Source of the DNA: Novosphingobium sp. SG707
GTDB lineage: Bacteria; Pseudomonadota; Alphaproteobacteria; Sphingomonadales; Sphingomonadaceae
Length of the DNA: 64,000 bases
Assembly (NCBI RefSeq): GCF_012275515.1
Contig: NZ_JAAZQL010000006.1
Coordinates: forward strand, 124,001-188,000
Reading direction: 5' to 3'
This document shows, one piece after another, positions 59,640-64,000 of this stretch. The notes beneath the pieces are model-generated. The model saw only the letters and a list, made by a program, of their open reading frames with translations, did not search any database and was not told the DNA's origin. Both the position numbers and the translations under genes were made by a program. Position 1 is the first letter of the stretch; the number at the start of each line of letters is the position of its first letter.

Positions 59640-60077
59640 ATGCTTCAGGAATTCAAGACCTTTATCGCACGCGGCAATGTGCTGGATCTGGCGGTCGGTG
59701 TGATCATCGGCGGGGCCTTTGGCAAGATCGTTTCCTCCCTTACCGATGATGTGTTGATGCCGGTGATCGGCAAGGTCACGGGCGGCATCGATTTTTCGTC
59801 CAAATTCATCCTGCTGGGCGATATTCCGGCCAGCTATACCGGATCGCCCACCGATTATGCCGCGCTGAAAAAGGCGGGTGTGGCGATGCTGGGCTATGGC
59901 AGCTTTGTCACCGCGATCATCAATTTCCTGATCATGGCCTTCGTGATCTTCCTGATCGTCAAGGGCGCGAACAAGGCCACCGCCAAGCCTGCCGCCCCCG
60001 AGGCGCCGGCCGCGCCCGCCGGCCCCACCGAGGTCGAACTGCTGGCCGAAATCCGCGATGCCCTCAAGGCGCGTTGA
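59640..60077 (+). CDS. mscL: Large-conductance mechanosensitive channel
   Basis: A 145-residue channel subunit. LQEFKTFIARGNVLDLAVGVIIGGAFGKIVSSLTDDVLMPVIG is the N-terminal helix and pore-lining TM1; TM2 is FVTAIINFLIMAFVIFLIVKG; the C-terminal bundle is preceded by an Ala-Pro-rich linker. It opens under high membrane tension to release solutes on hypo-osmotic shock. An AAGGA site precedes ATG 59640. Confidence 0.96.
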   Translation: MLQEFKTFIARGNVLDLAVGVIIGGAFGKIVSSLTDDVLMPVIGKVTGGIDFSSKFILLGDIPASYTGSPTDYAALKKAGVAMLGYGSFVTAIINFLIMAFVIFLIVKGANKATAKPAAPEAPAAPAGPTEVELLAEIRDALKAR

Positions 60078-60123
60078 AAAAGGCTCGTTGAAAAAGGCGC
60101 GCTGAGACCAGCCAACATGCACA

Positions 60124-60165
60124 GGGGGGCTGCCATCGGAAATCGGGGCGGCCCCCTTTTCTTTT
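60124..60165 (+). terminator. Intrinsic terminator of mscL
   Basis: GGGGGCTGCC (60125-60134) pairs with GGCGGCCCCC (60147-60156) with one G-T step, followed by TTTTCTTTT. Confidence 0.88.
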
Positions 60166-60180
60166 GCAAAATTGCGCCTA

Positions 60181-60274
60181 TATCACCCCTCGCCGGTTTC
60201 GACCGGCTATGGTGATAAACTGCGGCGTGCAATAGATGCAGCGGACCCGGGGGCGGTACCCGGCGGCTCCACCA
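60181..60274 (+). ncRNA. ssrA: tmRNA acceptor piece (permuted ssrA, first part)
   Basis: Ends with GGACCCGGGGGCGGTACCCGG-type T-arm and CGGCTCC-ACCA. CGGCTCC pairs with GGGGCCG at 60323, giving a third-position G-U pair, the alanine identity element. The 5' side has a hairpin TATCACC...GGTGATA (60181-60187 with 60211-60217), whose exact processing site I cannot place. The 3' half of the tRNA-like domain comes first in the DNA, as in other alphaproteobacterial permuted ssrA genes. Confidence 0.9.
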
Positions 60275-60322
60275 TCACTACCCGGACCTGTGCCGGGGCC
60301 TCGTTGTCGCGAGGGTGTTGAT

Positions 60323-60550
60323 GGGGCCGAACTAGGATCGACGTGTGTTGAAAAGCGCTGTTTTTACCCAGGCTGAGTAACCTGTTATAGGCTCAAAACT
60401 CATAAGTGCCAACGACAACGAAGCACTTGCTCTGGCTGCGTAATTCTAGGCCTTAACGGGCTGAAGTTACAAACCTAGAACACGGTTGAACCCACCGGGT
60501 AACAGAAGGGAATTCGGGGGCCCGGGGCGGGCCTAGCAACAGAACCGCCC
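60323..60550 (+). ncRNA. ssrA: tmRNA coding piece (permuted ssrA, second part)
   Basis: Starts GGGGCCGAACTAGGATCGACG, the 5' half of the tRNA-like domain. The tag frame runs 60408-60443: GCC AAC GAC AAC GAA GCA CTT GCT CTG GCT GCG TAA, giving ANDNEALALAA. A pseudoknot-like pairing CTAGG/CCTAG flanks 60446-60477. The ~48 nt between the two pieces (60275-60322) is expected to be cut out. The 3' boundary is approximate. SmpB is encoded at 36.2 kb. Confidence 0.92.
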
Positions 60551-60703
60551 CACCTGTTCCAGGCCGCCCTTTCGCTGGGCTCGTACGCAGCAAAGGCACG
60601 GAGCCTAGCAACAGAATCTCCTCACCTTATTGCGCGGCGGTCGCGCGGCTCCCCGCTCAAAATCGGGCTTGCGGGCCCAGCAACAGAACCGCCCCGCCTG
60701 TTT
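60524..60703 (+). repeat. Three CCTAGCAACAGAA repeats at 72-bp period
   Basis: C-C-(T/C)-AGCAACAGAA occurs at 60532, 60604 and 60676, exactly 72 bp apart. Each is flanked by short arms that can pair: GGGGCGG/CCGCCCC (7 bp) in the first, GGA/TCT-like (with a G-T step) in the second, GCGG/CCGC in the third. Each is followed by (A/G)CCT(G/T). Between units the sequence is not conserved. The first unit may also be the 3' end hairpin of the tmRNA precursor. Confidence 0.65.
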
Positions 60704-60747
60704 CCCTACATTTTGACAGAACGCGCCCAAGAGCGCATGAGCGCGCG

Positions 60748-61884
60748 ATGCAATTCGCCCATTTCGATGTCGCCGCTTTCATCAACGCCAATTGGCAGAA
60801 GCGCCCGCTGCTGATCCGCAATCCGTGGAAGGCTTGGGCCAATCCGCTTGAGCCGGACGAACTGGCGGGCCTTGCCTGCGAGGAGGGCGTTGAATCGCGT
60901 CTGATTACGAGTGGCAGCGGCAAATTGGCGCTGGAGCGCGGTCCCTTTGCCGAGGAACGCTTCGCCAAGCTGGGCAAGGAACCCTGGACGCTGTTGGTGC
61001 AGGCGGTCGATCATTATGTGCCCGATGTGGCCGCGCTGATCGAGCCGTTTCGTTTCGTGCCGGACTGGCGGATCGACGATGTGATGGTGTCCTATGCCAA
61101 TGATGGCGGGGGCGTGGGGCCGCATTTCGATCAGTATGATGTGTTTCTGATTCAGGGCCTTGGTCGCCGCCGCTGGCGGGTCGGGCCGGTTTGCGATGCG
61201 CAGACGCCGCTGGTTCCTCATGAGGATCTGCGCCTGATCGAGGATTTCGAGGCGACGGGCGATTGGGTTCTGGAGCCGGGCGATATCCTCTATGTCCCGC
61301 CCGGTTTTGCCCATGACGGCGTGGCGATTGGCGATGATTGCATGACCTATTCGGTGGGTTTTCGCGCTCCCTCGCGCGCCGAACTGGCCGAGGCGTGGAC
61401 CGCGCATCAGGTCGATGCCATGGCCGAGGATGACCGCTATGCCGACCCCGATTTGAGCTTTCAGGCGCATCCGGGCGAAATCACTGCCGAGGCGCTCGAC
61501 CGCCTGCATGGCATGGTGCTGGCCTCGCTGGCGGACCGGGATGCCTTTGCCCGCTGGTTTGGCCATTACAACAGCCTGTCCAAATATGCCGAAACCGACT
61601 GGCGGCCCGAGGAGCAAATGGAGGCCGACGAGGTCGCCGCGATGCTGGGCGAGGGCCATGCGCTGCATCGCAACCCGGCGCATCGCTTCGCCTTTATCGA
61701 GGCGGGTGAGGGTGTTCTGCTCTTCGTCGATGGCGTCTGCCGCGAATGCCGGGGCGAGGCTGCGGCACTGGCGCGCGATCTTTGCGCGGGCGGCGAATGG
61801 AGCGGATCGCCGGGAGAGGAGGCTTTGGCCTTGCTCACGGCTCTCATCAATCAGGGTAGTCTTGGTTTTGAGGAAGAGGATTGA
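60748..61884 (+). CDS. JmjC/cupin oxygenase, ribosomal protein L16 3-hydroxylase-like (RoxA type)
   Basis: A 378-residue Fe(II)/2-oxoglutarate oxygenase. FINANWQKRPLLIRNPW opens the family; the metal triad is His and Asp in GPHFDQYDVFLIQGLGRRRW and a distal His in YVPPGFAHDGVAI. The C-terminal winged-helix part is at about 230-375. The E. coli homologue (YcfD/RoxA) hydroxylates Arg81 of ribosomal protein L16. A pseudouridine synthase gene overlaps its stop by 1 bp, so it is linked to ribosome modification. Confidence 0.88.
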   Translation: MQFAHFDVAAFINANWQKRPLLIRNPWKAWANPLEPDELAGLACEEGVESRLITSGSGKLALERGPFAEERFAKLGKEPWTLLVQAVDHYVPDVAALIEPFRFVPDWRIDDVMVSYANDGGGVGPHFDQYDVFLIQGLGRRRWRVGPVCDAQTPLVPHEDLRLIEDFEATGDWVLEPGDILYVPPGFAHDGVAIGDDCMTYSVGFRAPSRAELAEAWTAHQVDAMAEDDRYADPDLSFQAHPGEITAEALDRLHGMVLASLADRDAFARWFGHYNSLSKYAETDWRPEEQMEADEVAAMLGEGHALHRNPAHRFAFIEAGEGVLLFVDGVCRECRGEAAALARDLCAGGEWSGSPGEEALALLTALINQGSLGFEEED

Positions 61885-62423
61885 TGGCGCTGATTCTCTT
61901 CAATAAACCCTATGGCGTGCTATGCCAGTTCACCCCCGAACCCAATGGCCCGCCGCGCCCGACCTTGGCCGATTTCATCAAGCGTCCCGGCGTCTATCCG
62001 GCGGGCAGGCTCGATCATGACAGCGAGGGGCTGCTGCTGCTCACCGATGACGGGCGGCTTCAGGCGCGCATCACCGATCCGCGCTACAAGGCGCTCAAGA
62101 CCTATCTGGTGCAGGTGGAAGGCGAGCCGGACGAGGCGGCTCTTGAAGCGCTGCGGCGAGGGGTGCGGTTGAAGGATGGCATGACCTTGCCCGCCAAGGC
62201 CGAGCGGATCGACCCGCCCGATCTGTGGCCGCGCGATCCGCCGGTGCGTTTTCGTAAAACTGTGCCTGATTGCTGGATCGCGCTGACCATTCACGAAGGA
62301 CGCAACCGTCAGGTCCGCCGCATGACGGCTGCCGTGGGGCACCCAACCTTGCGTCTGGTGCGCTGGCGCGTGGGGGAATGGTCGCTGGATGGATTGGCGC
62401 AGGGAGAGTTCAGAGAGGTTTAG
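61884..62423 (+). CDS. Pseudouridine synthase, RsuA/RluE family
   Basis: A 179-residue enzyme. ILFNKPYGVLCQF, the catalytic Asp in YPAGRLDHDSEGLLLLTDDGRL, and the C-terminal IHEGRNRQVRRMTAAVGHPTLRLVRW are diagnostic. The short length without an S4 domain suggests RluE (23S rRNA U2457) rather than RsuA. It is translationally coupled (TGATG) to the L16 hydroxylase-like gene; both modify the large subunit. Confidence 0.93.
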   Translation: MALILFNKPYGVLCQFTPEPNGPPRPTLADFIKRPGVYPAGRLDHDSEGLLLLTDDGRLQARITDPRYKALKTYLVQVEGEPDEAALEALRRGVRLKDGMTLPAKAERIDPPDLWPRDPPVRFRKTVPDCWIALTIHEGRNRQVRRMTAAVGHPTLRLVRWRVGEWSLDGLAQGEFREV

Positions 62424-62662
62424 GCTTTGACGGTTTCCGGTTCGGCCTTGGCAGCCTCATGCTTGATGCAGTCGAGGATTTTGGCCCCCGCCATGAACAC
62501 CGAGCCGGTGCAGGCCAGAAACAGCAGCTTGCCGCCAAAACCGGGATATTGGCCCAGATAGACCTGTCCGCGCTGCACCGCGCCATTGGCCAGCGCGAAA
62601 ATCACGAGAAACGCTTCGGCACGAGTCTTGATGACGAAAAGACGGGCGATTTTCTGCCACAT
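62420..62662 (-). CDS. Small membrane-associated protein, function unknown
   Basis: An 80-residue protein starting MWQKIARLFVIKTRAEAFLVIFALANGAVQRG, with two hydrophobic segments (about 16-28 and 44-62) separated by GQVYLGQYPGFGG and ending with a charged KHEAAKAEPETVKA. AGAGG is near the ATG. No family is recognised. Its 3' end overlaps that of the pseudouridine synthase gene by 4 bp. A TTAA-N7-TTTA CtrA-like site lies about 100 bp upstream (62772-62758). Confidence 0.65.
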   Translation of the reverse strand: MWQKIARLFVIKTRAEAFLVIFALANGAVQRGQVYLGQYPGFGGKLLFLACTGSVFMAGAKILDCIKHEAAKAEPETVKA

Positions 62663-62998
62663 AAGCCAAACCTCTGCTTTGCCCTCACGGTGTTTTGAAA
62701 TGTCCGTGTCGGCCTGTGGCTCCACTCTGGCATAACCCCTAGGTGGCGCAAGGGTGGTAAACAGGATGTTAACCATGAACTGTTCGCCTTTGGGACAAAA
62801 CGCTCCGGCTTTGCGATAATTGCCGCAAGGCGCCTGAAAATTCGCCGCGCCCGACAAGCCGGTTGCCAAAGGCGCTGCCATCGGTCATAAGTCTATCTGT
62901 CTCTCCTCCCCGGAGTCCATGTATGCCATGCGTTTAGCGCGCGTGCCTTTATGTCGTTCAGGCATTCGCTTGAGCGGCACCTTGGATGAGGGTGAGTG

Positions 62999-64000
62999 AT
63001 GATGAGCAAGTATCAGGACCGGGCTGGCCTTCAGGTTGATGGCGATCTGGCCCTTTTCGTCGAAAATCGGGTTTTGCCGCCGCTGGGGCTGGATGCATCG
63101 CGCTTCTGGTCGGGCTTTGCCGCGTTGCTGGGCGAATATGCGCCGCGCAATCGCGCGCTGCTGGCCCGCCGTGATGAACTTCAGGCCGCCATTGATGGCT
63201 GGCATCGCGAGCGCGGCAAGATCGCCGTGGATCTGCCCGAATATGAGGGCTTCCTGCGCGCCATCGGCTATATCGTGCCCGAACCGGCACCCTTTGCCAT
63301 CACCACGCGCAATGTGGACGCGGAAATCGCGACGATGGCCGGGCCGCAATTGGTTGTGCCGGTCCTCAACGCCCGCTTCCTGCTTAACGCCGCCAATGCG
63401 CGCTGGGGCAGCCTGTATGACGCCTATTACGGCACCGATGCGCTCGATGCTCCGGCGGCCAAAAAGGGCGGCTATGATGTCGAACGCGGCGCGGCGGTGA
63501 TCGCGGCGGGACGGGCTTTCCTCGATTCGGCAGTTCCGCTGGCCGAAGGCTCATGGGCCGATTGGGAAGGCATCAGTCCCGAACGTCCGCTGCCCGCTTT
63601 GGCGCGGCCCGAGCAATTGATCGCCCGGCGCGGCGATGGGCATAAGGGCGCGCTGCTGCTGGTCAACAATGGCCTGCATATTGAGATCGTGATCGACCAC
63701 ACCCATGTCATCGGCGCGACCGACAAGGCGGGGATCAGCGATATCATCCTCGAATCGGCGCTGACCACGATCTGCGATCTGGAGGATTCGATTGCGGCCG
63801 TCGATGCCGAGGACAAGATCGCTGCCTATGCCAACTGGCTGGGCCTGATGCGCGGCGATCTGACCGAGAGCTTTGAAAAGGGCGGCAAGATCCTGCACCG
63901 CGAACTGGCGGCGGACCGGGAATGGACGGCGCTGGATGGATCGGCCTTGACCCTGCCGGGGCGCAGCCTGCTCTTCATCCGCAATGTCGGCCATCTGATG
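62999..64000 (+). CDS. glcB: Malate synthase G, 5' part
   Basis: The gene runs off the end of the window; about 334 residues are present. QVDGDLALFVENRVLPPLGLDASRFWSGF, the MAGPQLVVPVLNARFLLNAANARWGSLYDAYYG block and ICDLEDSIAAVDAEDKIAAYANWLGLMRGDL match malate synthase G. The enzyme joins glyoxylate and acetyl-CoA to malate. Two adjacent ATGs (62999 and 63002) are possible starts. No isocitrate lyase gene is in the window. Confidence 0.95.
   Translation, partial: MMSKYQDRAGLQVDGDLALFVENRVLPPLGLDASRFWSGFAALLGEYAPRNRALLARRDELQAAIDGWHRERGKIAVDLPEYEGFLRAIGYIVPEPAPFAITTRNVDAEIATMAGPQLVVPVLNARFLLNAANARWGSLYDAYYGTDALDAPAAKKGGYDVERGAAVIAAGRAFLDSAVPLAEGSWADWEGISPERPLPALARPEQLIARRGDGHKGALLLVNNGLHIEIVIDHTHVIGATDKAGISDIILESALTTICDLEDSIAAVDAEDKIAAYANWLGLMRGDLTESFEKGGKILHRELAADREWTALDGSALTLPGRSLLFIRNVGHLM

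Noticed and set aside
60524..60703. CRISPR array
   Set aside because: Only three short units at 72-bp spacing with imperfect repeats, no cas genes, and hairpin structure instead.
1..64000. Prophage, integrative element or biosynthetic gene cluster
   Set aside because: No integrase, transposase, capsid, relaxase, NRPS/PKS or toxin gene was seen; gene content is core-like throughout.

Overview
The window is GC-rich, densely packed chromosomal DNA from an alphaproteobacterium, most likely a sphingomonad close to Novosphingobium. Lines of support are a circularly permuted two-piece tmRNA with tag ANDNEALALAA, CckA and CpdR of the CtrA cell-cycle pathway, alphaproteobacterial LexA boxes (GTTC-N7-GTTC), a SapC-family protein, and the order of housekeeping genes. 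I see no prophage, transposase, plasmid gene or CRISPR array. Organism assignment is inference; no database search was run.

Layout. 1-9 kb: end of rsmB, a secreted TPR protein, rppH, the aerobic-type korAB pair, a ~220 bp repeat element, a photolyase, then purF and an SDR on the minus strand. 9-18 kb: a MASE1-PAS-GGDEF diguanylate cyclase, lolC-lolD, small proteins, a GNAT, glutathione peroxidase and dnaE. 18-29.7 kb: an SOS-box-linked radical SAM protein, arylamine N-acetyltransferase, a second copy of the repeat element, then moaB, a lytic transglycosylase and a degenerate UDG-like protein, followed by ispE, a HutG-like hydrolase, ilvD, nnrDE and an rRNA methyltransferase. 29.7-36 kb: btaA-btaB (betaine lipid synthesis), divergent from a polyamine set (carboxynorspermidine synthase, a DUF486 membrane protein, carboxynorspermidine decarboxylase, ornithine/lysine decarboxylase). 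36-49 kb: smpB, DUF2062, cckA, recA, alaS, a Kef-type antiporter, a secreted TPR protein and icd. 48-64 kb: a glycosyltransferase and flippase, tRNA-Val(GAC), cpdR, a second HutG-like hydrolase, an MmgR-like sRNA, sapC, a D-2-hydroxyacid dehydrogenase, an RNA helicase, a LacI regulator, a NUDIX hydrolase, mscL, ssrA, an L16 hydroxylase-like cupin, a pseudouridine synthase and the start of glcB.

The most notable signals are mostly regulatory. Pho-box-like direct repeats with exact 11-bp spacing lie upstream of btaA, of the ornithine decarboxylase gene and of a secreted TPR gene. This suggests that phosphate starvation (PhoB) controls a block joining membrane-lipid replacement and polyamine synthesis. 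Other signals are a possible transcription attenuator directly before the carboxynorspermidine synthase gene, a probable MmgR/SuhB-type sRNA with a CCUCCC motif, two copies of a hairpin-rich element with inverted ends, three 72-bp-spaced repeats downstream of ssrA, perfect SOS boxes before recA and the radical SAM gene, and three DnaA-box-like 9-mers at 12-bp period before dnaE.
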